From Leptothoe spongobia TAU-MAC 1115 (GTDB lineage: Bacteria > Cyanobacteriota > Cyanobacteriia > Phormidesmidales > Phormidesmidaceae): a stretch of DNA of 64,000 nucleotides. The position numbers were made by a program, and so were the translations under genes. The notes below the pieces were generated by a model. That model made no database searches, was not told where the DNA came from, and was given only the letters and a program-made list of their open reading frames with translations. The stretch is taken from the NCBI RefSeq assembly GCF_018739885.1, contig NZ_JADOES010000016.1, positions 35,445 through 99,444 on the forward strand. The letters are read 5' to 3'. Positions 53,782 through 63,340 of the stretch are shown here, piece by piece (position 1 is the first letter of the stretch; the number at the start of each line of letters is the position of its first letter).

Positions 53782-55764
53782 TCACAGCAATCCCCACTTG
53801 CCCCCTTTAAATCGACAGCGATTCTGAGGAGAGTCACCCCCAGTCTCTCTACACACCAGTTTGCTGCCCAGATTGACTTGAATAAATCCATCAGAGCGAG
53901 TTCTTATCTGGCTGAACTGAGCCGGAATAACAGATTTGCCTGTGTTATCAATATAGCCAAACCAGCCATCAACCTCCATCACAGCCAGGCCATTGACAAA
54001 CGATGGTAGTGGTGTGTTGCGACCTGTCTTGGGTCGAGGAAACTGGGAATAAAAAGCTATATCTCCATTTTTATCAATATAGTATTCCTTGTCACCAGCC
54101 CGCACAGCCGCCAGGCCTTCTGAAAAAGGGAGTGCCCAATCAAACTGGGGGGCAATCACTGGGTTCCCAGCGCTGTCAATATAGCCATATTTTCCAGCTT
54201 GAAAAACAAGGGCCCGGTTTTCCGAGAAATCACATGTGGACGATAACCGTTTATATCTGTCATAGACGACATCGTACTGGGCCGGGATAACAAGATTGTA
54301 GTCACGATCGATGAAGCCCTGTTTGTCACCGATTCTGACGGCAGCTAATTCCTCAGAAAATGGACGAATATCATTAAATTCTAGTGAGAATTCTCCGTCT
54401 CGATTCAGGTAACCACATTGGCCATCCACACAGGCGCGAGCCCGTCCGTCCGCAAATGCTTCTACCCGTTCGAAAAGCGTTGAGTTAATCACCTGACCAG
54501 AGCGATCAATGCAAAGCCTCCTGCCGCCTAGAGGGGTAGTAGATTTGGTGTAAACCCAGGCTCGACCTTCTGAAAATGGATCAGCCCCCTCAAACTGAGG
54601 TTGGATGACGACAGTTCCCTTTTGGTCGATGTAGCCATATTTGGCATTGTCTGCCTGAAAGTAGGCCAGGCCTTCATGAAAGTAGCTAACCCTTCTTGTC
54701 AAGCGAATCACCATTTCCCCTGCGGTATTGATAAACCCATATTCAAAGATGCCATCGACACGTCGTTCCACTCTAGCCAGCCCATCCTCAAACGAGTCAG
54801 CTCGCCTGAATTGGGGCTCAATAATAAATTCGCCATTGCGATTGATATAGCCGTACTTTTCCCTGGGAGAATCAGGCGTTTTGATGGCGACAACCGCTCT
54901 CCCTGATTGAAATGGTTTTGCATCAATAAATTGTGGCTGAATCACCATCTCACCTGTTTTGTCGATATAGCCAATCTTGTCTCTGACTTTTACAGTGGCT
55001 AAGCCTTCAGAAAAAGATGTGTGTGGGACGGTGTCTAGAGAGATTTGTAAGGTGCCCTCAAGATCAATGAACCCAGATTTGTCGCTAGAGAAAACCCTGG
55101 CCAGACCTTCACTGAAGGTATCAATGCTCGAAAACTCTGGTGAGACTGTTATATGGCTATCGGCATCACTTGCTAAGGGGGGGGCAGGCACAATATAAGT
55201 ATCCGGTACTGAATAAATCCTCAGCGCGCGGCACAGTAGAGTTGTGAGTTCACCACGGGTAATGGTTTGGTTAGGCCGTAGTTGTCGCACCTGGGGGTAG
55301 TTAATGATTAAGCGCTGCTGGGTTGCAGCTGCGATCGCATCCACCGCATAATCAGGAATCTCTGAGACATCATCAAAATATTGCGTTAATAGAGTATCTC
55401 CCTGCTCTGGCACCGGGTAGCGTAACCCACTAGCCATTGCGGCAATTACCTGTACCCTGGGCATGGGAGCATCCGGCTTAAATAACTGCTCCGGATAACC
55501 CACTAAAAATCCTCTTTGATAGGCAAACTGAATCGCTCCAAATGCCCAATGCTCATCTGGGACATCTTTAAAGCGCATAAAATCGCGAACATTATCCAGA
55601 TAAGGAAAGATCCTGTTGATCAGGGCCGAAAATTCCGCACGACTTATTGTTCGTTCTGGCCGAAAGCTACCATCGGGATAGCCCTCAACCAGGTTACGTT
55701 GGCTGAGCTGGTTGATAGAGGGTTGGGTCCAATGATTTTGGATGTCTGGGAAGTTAGCTGACAT
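53782..55764 (-). CDS. SLH-domain protein with WG repeats
   Basis: 660 residues. Three S-layer homology domains (~5-175; FPDIQNHWTQPSINQL, FKDVPDEHWAFGAIQFA, FDDVSEIPDYAVDAI) followed by about ten WG beta-repeats (~200-650; phrases such as GYIDKTGEMVIQPQF and FSEGLA). SLH domains normally bind cell-wall sugars, yet no signal peptide is visible: it starts MSANFPDIQNHW. So it is either exported by another route or cytoplasmic. It is coupled with the small membrane protein at 55787 under one shared motif. Confidence 0.85.
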   Translation of the reverse strand: MSANFPDIQNHWTQPSINQLSQRNLVEGYPDGSFRPERTISRAEFSALINRIFPYLDNVRDFMRFKDVPDEHWAFGAIQFAYQRGFLVGYPEQLFKPDAPMPRVQVIAAMASGLRYPVPEQGDTLLTQYFDDVSEIPDYAVDAIAAATQQRLIINYPQVRQLRPNQTITRGELTTLLCRALRIYSVPDTYIVPAPPLASDADSHITVSPEFSSIDTFSEGLARVFSSDKSGFIDLEGTLQISLDTVPHTSFSEGLATVKVRDKIGYIDKTGEMVIQPQFIDAKPFQSGRAVVAIKTPDSPREKYGYINRNGEFIIEPQFRRADSFEDGLARVERRVDGIFEYGFINTAGEMVIRLTRRVSYFHEGLAYFQADNAKYGYIDQKGTVVIQPQFEGADPFSEGRAWVYTKSTTPLGGRRLCIDRSGQVINSTLFERVEAFADGRARACVDGQCGYLNRDGEFSLEFNDIRPFSEELAAVRIGDKQGFIDRDYNLVIPAQYDVVYDRYKRLSSTCDFSENRALVFQAGKYGYIDSAGNPVIAPQFDWALPFSEGLAAVRAGDKEYYIDKNGDIAFYSQFPRPKTGRNTPLPSFVNGLAVMEVDGWFGYIDNTGKSVIPAQFSQIRTRSDGFIQVNLGSKLVCRETGGDSPQNRCRFKGGKWGLL

Positions 55765-55786
55765 GAACAGTTCTCTCTTAAACGTA

Positions 55787-55972
55787 TTATGCTGAATAGG
55801 TAGTGACCAGGGTGATGTTGCTATGGGACAGGCTGCTATGCTGTTTCTCTATTTGATTAAAAATGAACTCACTGTAATCTGCGAGATTGTCGAGACCAAC
55901 CAGATTAAGCACAATCTCAATTGCCAGCCAAATCAAGAGTTTTATAAAAAATGTTTCTAAGTTTATCGACAT
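55787..55972 (-). CDS. Small membrane protein, 61 residues
   Basis: An AGG box lies a few bases before ATG 55972 and the gene ends 22 bases before the SLH gene. A single strong hydrophobic segment (FFIKLLIWLAIEIVLNLVGL, ~8-27) is followed by ADYSEFIFNQ and a polar tail. I do not recognise a named family. The shared upstream motif lies ~60 bases ahead, which supports it as the first gene of the unit. Confidence 0.6.
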   Translation of the reverse strand: MSINLETFFIKLLIWLAIEIVLNLVGLDNLADYSEFIFNQIEKQHSSLSHSNITLVTTYSA

Positions 55973-56032
55973 AGACCTGACCCGCTGTTGTCAATTGCTT
56001 TATGCTTAACAATAAAGCTGATGCTGGCAGCT

Positions 56033-56105
56033 GTCGTTACAGTAAACGTCAGGTCTTTTGACGGTGATAATTGTCTGTTTTTATGTATAGTCTGATAATG
56101 TCAGG
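56033..56105 (-). promoter_or_regulatory. Shared upstream motif, copy 11
   Basis: GTCGTTACAGTAAACGTCAGG, then TTGTCTG and ATGTCAGG half-sites further out, so it is a longer and looser copy. It lies 61-133 bases upstream of the small membrane protein/SLH unit and just after the stop of the helical-repeat gene. Confidence 0.5.
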
Positions 56106-56113
56106 GGTAGATC

Positions 56114-58495
56114 TTACTCTGCCGCAGGGACATAACATTGAATCCGCTGGACTAGTGACTCACGGCTAGCGCTCTCTTCAATTGTCTCAGCCACGTCAAT
56201 CGCTTGGTCAATGTAGCCTGCTCGGGCATAGTCAAGGGCGATAGTTGTCAAAAAGTCACTTCGCAGTGAAAATGTCGTCCATTTTGGCATTTGAGTAGGA
56301 TCAGACGGGTTGTCAATCGTCTGGGCAGTGTCAAAGGCTAGGGCCAGGGTTTCCAGCAAGCGGGTGCGCTGCCCGGTGCGATTAAAATGTTCGGCCAGCC
56401 TATAGATGGCATCAGTTTTCTCCTCTGGAGACGGTATGGCTTGGATAACGTCAGAGGCTACGGCGTAGCGTTTAGCGGGAATGGCCCAACTCAATACTTG
56501 TTGCAAATGTCCTAAACGCTTTGGTGTATCAATTGCTTGCACCACCTCAAGGGCTACTTCGTATTGCCCTGCTGTCAGATATTGTATAACCATCCCGCTC
56601 AATAACTGGTCCACCATATGTATGCTGTCCGGATCGCTCCCATGCTCTAGAGACGCATCGGTTTGTAGCTGTTGCAATGCTTGTTGGCGCAGATCTGTTG
56701 CCTGTTCGGTAAGACCCAGCTGAACAGACTGAATAGACAGCTCCGTCAAGGCTTGAATGTGGGCTCCAGATATGGCAAATGAGGTGCTATGGAATAGGTC
56801 CATGGCTTGCTCCAATACGTCCATGGCGGCATCGGTTTGGTCTGCCTCAACATAGGCATTAACCATGGCGGTCAAGGTGCTGATACGGCTACTAGGGTCT
56901 GTGATCATGGCAGCTGTATGTAACCCACGGGGAGAGTCACCTGCCTGAATATAGGCTACGGCAATGCGATGTAAGCCAAGATCTTTATCACTGGTCTGAT
57001 AGGTAGGTATGGCTGCGATCGCACGAAAAGCCACCCCATAGTCGCCTGCTGCAACAGCTTCCTCAATAAAAACATTCAACCGGCTACTGAGCTCATGGGA
57101 GTGACCGTGAAATCCTAGGATTGCCTGCAAGGCCAGTCCATAGCGTTGTGCCTTGATATAGTTGTTATAGACCCTGGCTTGCAGGGCATAGTAGTCTTCG
57201 GTGTCTAGCGCCTGGACGGTGGCAATTACCTGAGAAAGCACCTGCGCAGCATTTGCAGGCCTCCCAATCTCAACATATTGGGAGGCGATACCGGCCAGTG
57301 CTGTAACCTGGGCGTTACTATCCACAATGGTTGATGCAACTGTAAGCGCTGCATCGGGTTGACCGGCCCTGGCATAGGCCAGACTAGTCTGCGCCAGAGC
57401 CGAGTCGCGACTCGGCTCATTAGACTCTGTTTGGGCAACGGCAATGGCACGATTGAACAATCTCTCTGCCTGCTCGATTTGATTAGCCTGGGCATAGGCA
57501 CCTGCCACCGTGGCCAGCATTTTGGCCTGAGAAGTTGGGTGCTCAATGGTCTCTGCCATCTGGAGCGCGAGGCCAGACTGACCGATTTGTAGATAATGTT
57601 CTACCAGAATTGAGAGCGCAGTCCCCTGGAATAACACATCTGGAATCTGTTGCGCTGCGTCAAAGGCGCGATCAAGGGCATTCGCCTCAACATAGCCGGT
57701 CACAATTGGCACGATCTGAGCCGATGGATTAACGCCGACTACTGAGTTGTCAGAGGGGATTACCTCGGCTGCCTGAAGTGCCTGGGAAAGAACAATGAGT
57801 GCCTGATCGCGCTCTTGAAGCATCAGATATTCTTGAGCTATGCGGGGCAACAACAGAGTTTTATATGTGGGTGCGACTAAACCGGTGTTAGCTTTGGATT
57901 GGGCCTGATGCAGTATGGCCAAAGCTTGTTCAGGGTGTTGTAATTGGCGGTGGGCTTTGGCAATTTCTGTTAATTCTGCAGCTTGTAAGGCAGCGGCATT
58001 TTCCGTTAGAGAATGGGTTACCTGGAGAACCTGAGCAAGTAAATTGTTTACTTTATCTGTCTGTCCATCGGCCATGGCCTGGGTAACAATGGCTGGCAAT
58101 AGGGGGCGCTTGAACTCTCCCCGGATGATCTCCCCCGCTAAAATATCGCCATAGATGCGTTCAGCGAATATCTGAGCTTTTAGATAATCATCTTCGATAG
58201 CGTCTATGGCAAGTAGCAGTTGGCTGAAGGTTTGAATGGACTGTTCGATTCGGTTAGAGCGTCGGGCATAATCAGCCTGTTCCTCAAGATTATAAATCAC
58301 CCTTTGTAGGTTGAAATTTTGTTCTGCCCTACAGTCAAGCACATGTTCAGAACTGGTGTGGATAGTCTCCTGTGACAGGGTTATCGTACTCAAAGGTCCC
58401 AGGAGTAAAAGCAGGCTGAGGGAGCTGGTCAACCGTCGAGATAGTTGAATTAATTGTTTGTTTATAGACCTGTTGATACGGTTAGTTTTAAACAT
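56114..58495 (-). CDS. Secreted helical (TPR-like) repeat protein
   Basis: 793 residues from ATG 58495. A signal peptide is visible (LTSSLSLLLLLGPLSTITLS, ~25-45). The rest is a long solenoid of ~34-residue helix pairs with recurring A...YAQAGQ/YIQAGD and ALTVAxTI phrases. No enzyme motif. Earlier in-frame starts up to 58687 would run through a repeat element and give an unrelated tail, so they are rejected. Likely periplasmic and a binding scaffold; function unknown. Confidence 0.78.
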   Translation of the reverse strand: MFKTNRINRSINKQLIQLSRRLTSSLSLLLLLGPLSTITLSQETIHTSSEHVLDCRAEQNFNLQRVIYNLEEQADYARRSNRIEQSIQTFSQLLLAIDAIEDDYLKAQIFAERIYGDILAGEIIRGEFKRPLLPAIVTQAMADGQTDKVNNLLAQVLQVTHSLTENAAALQAAELTEIAKAHRQLQHPEQALAILHQAQSKANTGLVAPTYKTLLLPRIAQEYLMLQERDQALIVLSQALQAAEVIPSDNSVVGVNPSAQIVPIVTGYVEANALDRAFDAAQQIPDVLFQGTALSILVEHYLQIGQSGLALQMAETIEHPTSQAKMLATVAGAYAQANQIEQAERLFNRAIAVAQTESNEPSRDSALAQTSLAYARAGQPDAALTVASTIVDSNAQVTALAGIASQYVEIGRPANAAQVLSQVIATVQALDTEDYYALQARVYNNYIKAQRYGLALQAILGFHGHSHELSSRLNVFIEEAVAAGDYGVAFRAIAAIPTYQTSDKDLGLHRIAVAYIQAGDSPRGLHTAAMITDPSSRISTLTAMVNAYVEADQTDAAMDVLEQAMDLFHSTSFAISGAHIQALTELSIQSVQLGLTEQATDLRQQALQQLQTDASLEHGSDPDSIHMVDQLLSGMVIQYLTAGQYEVALEVVQAIDTPKRLGHLQQVLSWAIPAKRYAVASDVIQAIPSPEEKTDAIYRLAEHFNRTGQRTRLLETLALAFDTAQTIDNPSDPTQMPKWTTFSLRSDFLTTIALDYARAGYIDQAIDVAETIEESASRESLVQRIQCYVPAAE

Positions 58496-58583
58496 AGATA
58501 GGATACTTTTGATTTCGGACGGGTTGAACAGTATGATCTTGCTGTTTGTTATAGTTGGGACAGATGCGATCTCATCGTTAACC

Positions 58584-58803
58584 CGTAGGTTGGGTTGACA
58601 TTTCCCTTGCCACTCCACCAAACCCTTTTGCTCTCGAAAACCCAACGTTGACAAAGCCTCTCGCCATCTCAAAAATACCACCCTCAATGGATAACACCAT
58701 TGGCGACGGGATCGTTTTATGGGCGAAAAATGTTGAAACGTTGGGTTAATGGGAGATTTCGCAGGGAGTGAAAGATATTGGAGGAGGGGTAACCCAACCT
58801 ACG
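58584..58803. repeat. MITE-like element with 13-bp terminal inverted repeats
   Basis: A perfect 13-bp inverted pair CGTAGGTTGGGTT/AACCCAACCTACG bounds ~220 bases with internal partial symmetry (AACCCAACGTT versus AACGTTGGGTT). The right third recurs at 59441-59522. This, plus two GCGATCGC sites near 58840-58872, fills the 400-base gap; no gene is seen there. Confidence 0.6.
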
Positions 58804-58896
58804 AGGTTTCATAATTGGTAGGAATAGCGATCGCATCTAATTCAAATGATTGTATCGGATGCGATCGCATAACTTCAGAAGAGATATCGTAGTGGG

Positions 58897-59028
58897 TTAA
58901 TCAGTAATAGGCTCATCATCTTCTTTGCCTCGACCACCAGAGATAAGAGCTAGGTCCTCATCAGAGAGTTTTTGGATAGACTCTGTAGGGAGCGTAGTCT
59001 GAAACTGTACAGGATTTGTGTTTTTCAT
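58897..59028 (-). CDS. Small GG-leader acidic precursor peptide A
   Basis: 43 residues. The leader MKNTNPVQFQTTLPTES leads into IQKLSDEDLALISGG. The core RGKEDDEPITD is short, acidic and has no Cys. It is the twin of the peptide at 59140. Its leader end (LSDEDLALI) is the same type as the LSEKDLAAI segments of the NHNE polyprotein. It sits next to the HlyD/ABC export genes. The frame is too short for ordinary gene callers. Confidence 0.75.
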   Translation of the reverse strand: MKNTNPVQFQTTLPTESIQKLSDEDLALISGGRGKEDDEPITD

Positions 59029-59139
59029 GAGTATGTTTTCTTGTGTAATAAACAACTTGGTTTCGAGAATAATGATCGCACCCAGACTAACAGTTGCTTG
59101 ACTGCGATCGCACTACTTCAACAGAGATATCGTAATGAA

Positions 59140-59277
59140 TTAACCTTCACCTATAGGTTCATCATCTTCTTTGCCTCGGCCACCAGCGATCAGAGCCAGG
59201 TCCTCATCAGAGAGTTTTTGGATAGGCTCTGTAGGGAGCGTAGTCTGTTGAGATTGTTTGGTTTGTAGATTTTTCAT
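59140..59277 (-). CDS. Small GG-leader acidic precursor peptide B
   Basis: 45 residues: MKNLQTKQSQQTTLPTEP, IQKLSDEDLALIAGG, core RGKEDDEPIGEG. Strong identity with peptide A from TTLPTE onward, so they arose by tandem duplication. A shared upstream motif lies ~115 bases before its ATG. Candidate bacteriocin-type or acidic (possibly graspetide-like) precursor; no ATP-grasp enzyme was seen. Confidence 0.78.
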   Translation of the reverse strand: MKNLQTKQSQQTTLPTEPIQKLSDEDLALIAGGRGKEDDEPIGEG

Positions 59278-59389
59278 GGGAGTTATGTCTAATGTAATCA
59301 ACAATGGGCTAACGATTCGTTAGCTGAGATCAGCAAAAATGTTGTTCTTGCCATCTCATATCACTACTGTAAGCAGCCTGATCTCGATT

Positions 59390-59440
59390 GTCATTACAGA
59401 AAAAGTCTGGTATTTTGTAAAAGCTGTTGGAGAATGTCAG
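59390..59440 (-). promoter_or_regulatory. Shared upstream motif, copy 12
   Basis: GTCATTACAGAAAAAGTCTGG with a distal AATGTCAG half-site; the middle half-site has decayed to GCTGTTGG. Upstream of the acidic precursor pair. Confidence 0.55.
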
Positions 59441-59522
59441 TGGGCAAAATGTTGGATTGTTGAGTTGATGGGAGATTTCGTAGAGAGTGAAAGGTATTGG
59501 AGAAGAATTAACCTAACCTACG
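59441..59522. repeat. Partial copy of the 58584 MITE-like element
   Basis: Matches the right part of the 58584-58803 element (GATGGGAGATTTCG, GAGAGTGAAAGG, AACCTACG) and stops next to the HlyD gene's 3' end. Confidence 0.55.
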
Positions 59523-59534
59523 AGAATCCAAACC

Positions 59535-60980
59535 TTATCCCCCAACCCACTCCCGCAAAATCGGCATCAAAAACGTAATCGGAGCCCGTTCCTCCACCGT
59601 CACCCGTGCCGTCAACGTCGTTCCCAACGTCAACGATTCCTCAGGCCCTAGAGAAGACGACCAACCATAGCCACTCGATGTCTCCCCATCCGTTTCCAGC
59701 TCCACCGTCACCGCCAGATGCCCACTCCCTGACGCCATTAGCGTATCCACCATCTCCGGATTACCCACCGTTGCAACTGCCCCCTCACGAGACACCGGCA
59801 ATGGCGACACCGCTGTTACCACACCCCGAATACTGCCAAACCTTTCACGCTTCACCGTATCCGGCGTTACCATAATCTCCATCCCCGGTTGAATCCGTTT
59901 CCCCTGGGCCACCGCAAAATAAATCACCCCAGTGTCTGGTAATGTCTGGTCTGGATCCATCGCCTGCAACCGCCCCAGGGCCATCCCTGGGGTCACTACC
60001 TGTCCAGCTGTGGCCGTGGTCTCCACAATACAGCCCGCCTGGGGACTCCTAATTTCACTATTTTCAGTCACCTGTCGCTGCAGCTGAGCAATCTGTTGTT
60101 CTCCTGCCTGGATCTCTTGTTCATACTGTTGCACTACTGTCAGATTATCCTGTTCCAGCTGTTTTTCCTGGGTCTCCAGAGCCTGTAAATTTGCCTGCAC
60201 CTGGGAAATCTGATTCAGATTATCTAAATGCTGTTGCCGGGCCTCCACCATTTGTAAGTCTAATTGCTGTAGCTGAGCCCTCAGATCCCCCAACCGATGT
60301 AGATTTTGCCGATGATCTTGCTCCGCCTGTAACACCATATCCGGTGCCACCGCTCCGGCCTTAGCTAAGGCCTGACGACTCTGGAGCCGCTGTTCTAAAA
60401 CTGGTGTGAGTTCCTGGGTATCCTGTAGCTGCTGTTGTAAATTAGCCCGCTGTTGCTCCAGTGCCAAAATGCCCTGATGGTTTAGTACTGGCGTTAACGA
60501 TTCTACATTACTTAGCTGTTGCGTCAGCCCCAAACGCTGGGTTGCCATTTCTGCCCGAGCCAACCCTGTTCTCTGGGTGCGCACCAGCTCGGCCTGATAA
60601 AACTGCTGTTGCAACTGGGTATGTTTCTTCTGTTGTTGCTCCAGCTGCTGATTCAGGCCCGTTGGGTTAATGGTGGCCAGCAACTCTCCTTTAGTTACAC
60701 ATTGTCCTGCCGTAATTGGCAAAGACTCTAGCTGCCCTGAAATGGGAGACTGCAGGGGGACCACCTGATGAGGGTCCAGTAAAATCCCCTGACCGTTCAC
60801 CGTCATCGGCATTTTACCCAACAGACTCCAGGCTGCTCCCGCGCCTAGTAGTAGCGTCATCATGCCCAGCGGAAGCCAGTCTTTGGGTTTGACTAGCTGA
60901 ATCGCCTGATCTAGTTTTTCAGGAGACTGTAGGCGCTCTAGAGATTGTTTGCGGAAGAGGTGGGTGTTTTGTTCAAGCAT
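59535..60980 (-). CDS. HlyD-type secretion adaptor, NHLM bacteriocin system
   Basis: 481 residues: one N-terminal membrane helix (MMTLLLGAGAAWSLLG, ~38-55), lipoyl-like halves (VVPLQSPISGQLESLPITAGQCVTKGELL and EIRSPQAGCIVETTATAGQVVTPGM) separated by a long Gln-rich coiled coil (~115-300), and a C-terminal beta barrel. It is the periplasmic adaptor joining the inner-membrane ABC protein to an outer-membrane channel. No TolC-like gene is present. It follows the ABC gene by 108 bases. Confidence 0.9.
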   Translation of the reverse strand: MLEQNTHLFRKQSLERLQSPEKLDQAIQLVKPKDWLPLGMMTLLLGAGAAWSLLGKMPMTVNGQGILLDPHQVVPLQSPISGQLESLPITAGQCVTKGELLATINPTGLNQQLEQQQKKHTQLQQQFYQAELVRTQRTGLARAEMATQRLGLTQQLSNVESLTPVLNHQGILALEQQRANLQQQLQDTQELTPVLEQRLQSRQALAKAGAVAPDMVLQAEQDHRQNLHRLGDLRAQLQQLDLQMVEARQQHLDNLNQISQVQANLQALETQEKQLEQDNLTVVQQYEQEIQAGEQQIAQLQRQVTENSEIRSPQAGCIVETTATAGQVVTPGMALGRLQAMDPDQTLPDTGVIYFAVAQGKRIQPGMEIMVTPDTVKRERFGSIRGVVTAVSPLPVSREGAVATVGNPEMVDTLMASGSGHLAVTVELETDGETSSGYGWSSSLGPEESLTLGTTLTARVTVEERAPITFLMPILREWVGG

Positions 60981-61004
60981 GGAAGTGTGGGGGAGTAGGG
61001 GTGT

Positions 61005-61044
61005 GGATGGGTGAGAGGGTGGATGGGTGAGAGGGTGGGTGAGG
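61005..61044. repeat. 16-bp G-rich tandem repeat
   Basis: Two and a half copies of GGATGGGTGAGAGGGT between the HlyD and ABC genes. Similar in style to the repeat at 25791-25838. Confidence 0.7.
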
Positions 61045-61088
61045 TTTAGAGCGTTTCATCCTTTCGCCTTCCGCCTTCCGCCTTTGCT

Positions 61089-63335
61089 TCAGGTGAGTTG
61101 TCGACTCATAAGGACCTGAAACAATCCTGGCTGCTGCGATAATTCTTCAAAACTGCCCTGCTGTATAATCTGGCCTTTGTCTAACACATAAATACGATCA
61201 GCATGGCGGATAGTGCTGAGGCGATGCGCGATCGCAACCCGAGTAATTTTCAACTGTTCTAAATTTTGGCGTACTGTTGCCTGGGTACAATTGTCTAGAG
61301 CGCTGGTAGCTTCGTCTAGTAACAAAATTTTAGGTTGCAAAATCAAGGCACGGGCAATCAGTAGCCGCTGTCGCTGTCCGCCTGAGAGATTGGCTCCTGC
61401 GGCGGAAACGTGGGTATGTAGCCCCATGGGCATGGCCTCAATATCCTCTGCTAGACCTGCTAGTCGAGCTGCCTGCCAAACATCTTGACGGGTTGCTAGA
61501 GAGCCCGCTGCAATATTGTCAAAAATAGACCCGCTATTAATATGGCCGTTTTGTAGCACCACGCCTAACTGTCGTCGCACGGCGGCTACATCCAGGCCAG
61601 ATAGGGCTTGGTGGTCGTAAAAGACACCGCCCGACTCGGGCCATTCAAACCCCAGCATCAGGCGCAGTAGTGTGGACTTTCCACTGCCGGAGGGACCGAC
61701 AATGGCAATAAATTCTCCTGGTTTTGCTTCCAGGGTGATTCGGTCTAAGATTAGTGGACCATCGGCACAATAGCGAAAGGTCACACGGTCTAAAAATAAA
61801 TGCCCGGTCAGTTCACCAGGGTGGGCTTTAGTGTTATTCACCTCAGGTTCAGCCTGCAAAATCGGTTGGGTGCGCTCCCACAGAATACCGGCCTCCAACA
61901 GTTGTAACAGGGCTTCACTTAAGTCGGTGGTGCCGCCAATAAACATGCCAAAGGCGGTATTAAAGGCTAGAAATGCTCCTGTAGAGAGGGTATTGGTGGC
62001 ACCCACTTCTGTTGTCTGTAGGCTAGCCACGGCGATAAAAAATAAGATTAAACTCAGGCTGGGTAAGGTCTGATTAAAGACTCGCAAATAATCTTCTAAA
62101 CGTTGACTATCGAGGGTGAGTTTTAGCCGTTGTCGATATTGGCTAGCCCAGTAGGCAAAGGCCCGATGTTCCGCCCCGGCTACCCGAATTTTGGCAATGC
62201 CTTCCATAATTTGAACCATGGTGCCAAATAGGTCTCCTTCGAGCTGTTTTAAGGCTCGAAATTTGTGACTAATGGGTAAGCGAATCAGGTTTGTAATCAC
62301 AAACGAGATCAGGGCTAATGCCATGGCTAATAAGGCCAGTCGGGCGTTATAGACAAACAGGATGCCGCCATTTAGCAGGGCAAAGAGACCGGTTAAAAAA
62401 GTGGATAGGGTGGCCCCTCCTAATCGATGACGAATTTGGCTGATGGCTAACACCCGATTCTTTAAATCACCGCTGGTATAGTTCCGAAAAAAAGCGGGCT
62501 GTAGCTTTAATAGTCGGTCCCATAGGGCAGACTGGGTGGCTGTATCCAGACTATTCTGAAACCGCAGTAGGGCAACTCTTTGCACGCGCTGAAAGACGAC
62601 AATACCAAGGCTGGCCAGGAGGAGACCAGCACCCAGCTGAAAAAGCAGGTTGCGATCGCTATTGGGAATAGCCTGGTCGATTAATAGACCGGTGGCTACT
62701 GGAGTCAACACTCCCAGCAATGCCATAATTAGACCGCTGCCTGCAATGGTGAGGAGCGCAGATTGTTGTCCCCGCAGGGCAAATTTCAACACATCCCAAC
62801 CGCGCATTACTCGATCTGGAAAGGACCGGTACAAGATATAGGCGATGGGATCAATTTGTTGGGCCTGAGTGGCTGTCAAGGGGATGTGTCTTTGCAGCTG
62901 TGGATCGAATATCTGATAACGGCCAGGGCGGATGGGTAACAAGGCCACGGGGTGTTGGTCCATGCTACCCAGCAGTGGTCCTAAATCAGCCTGCCACCAG
63001 CCAGGCTCTAACTGGACCTGACGAATATGGATCCGAGAGGCAGTTGCGATCGCGGCTGGCGATGCTATCTGGACTTTAGGTGGATGAATGTCGATGCCCA
63101 ATGCGTGGCCCACGGCTCCTGCTGCTGCCAGCCAGGGATTATCTACACTGGGTAGTGCAAACCTGACACTGGTATCTGGCTTGACTAGAACCGAGGCGAG
63201 ATCATTGAGGGCCTGGGTTTGGATATTAAGGTCATAGGGGTCGGTGGAGGGGGGGGCGCATTGAGAGCCCGCAGAATACTGTGGTTTGGGAGACTGTTCT
63301 GAAACAGGTAACTGGCACGACTGGGGCATCAGCAT
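61089..63335 (-). CDS. NHLM-type ABC exporter without C39 peptidase
   Basis: 748 residues from ATG 63335, which has an ideal AAGGA box 6 bases ahead; ATG 63353 lies 18 bases upstream. An N-terminal ~170-residue region has no recognisable cysteine peptidase active site. It is followed by the membrane domain (~195-480) and an ATPase with GPSGSGKST, LSGGQRQR and ILLLDEATSALD. It pairs with the HlyD gene. In NHLM systems one ABC subunit carries the C39 domain (here the gene at 913) and the other, like this one, does not; the two may work together. Confidence 0.9.
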   Translation of the reverse strand: MLMPQSCQLPVSEQSPKPQYSAGSQCAPPSTDPYDLNIQTQALNDLASVLVKPDTSVRFALPSVDNPWLAAAGAVGHALGIDIHPPKVQIASPAAIATASRIHIRQVQLEPGWWQADLGPLLGSMDQHPVALLPIRPGRYQIFDPQLQRHIPLTATQAQQIDPIAYILYRSFPDRVMRGWDVLKFALRGQQSALLTIAGSGLIMALLGVLTPVATGLLIDQAIPNSDRNLLFQLGAGLLLASLGIVVFQRVQRVALLRFQNSLDTATQSALWDRLLKLQPAFFRNYTSGDLKNRVLAISQIRHRLGGATLSTFLTGLFALLNGGILFVYNARLALLAMALALISFVITNLIRLPISHKFRALKQLEGDLFGTMVQIMEGIAKIRVAGAEHRAFAYWASQYRQRLKLTLDSQRLEDYLRVFNQTLPSLSLILFFIAVASLQTTEVGATNTLSTGAFLAFNTAFGMFIGGTTDLSEALLQLLEAGILWERTQPILQAEPEVNNTKAHPGELTGHLFLDRVTFRYCADGPLILDRITLEAKPGEFIAIVGPSGSGKSTLLRLMLGFEWPESGGVFYDHQALSGLDVAAVRRQLGVVLQNGHINSGSIFDNIAAGSLATRQDVWQAARLAGLAEDIEAMPMGLHTHVSAAGANLSGGQRQRLLIARALILQPKILLLDEATSALDNCTQATVRQNLEQLKITRVAIAHRLSTIRHADRIYVLDKGQIIQQGSFEELSQQPGLFQVLMSRQLT

Positions 63336-63340
63336 ACTCA

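Noticed and set aside
58496..58687. 64-codon N-terminal extension of the helical-repeat protein
   Set aside because: It reads through a MITE-like repeat, and a signal peptide begins properly after ATG 58495.
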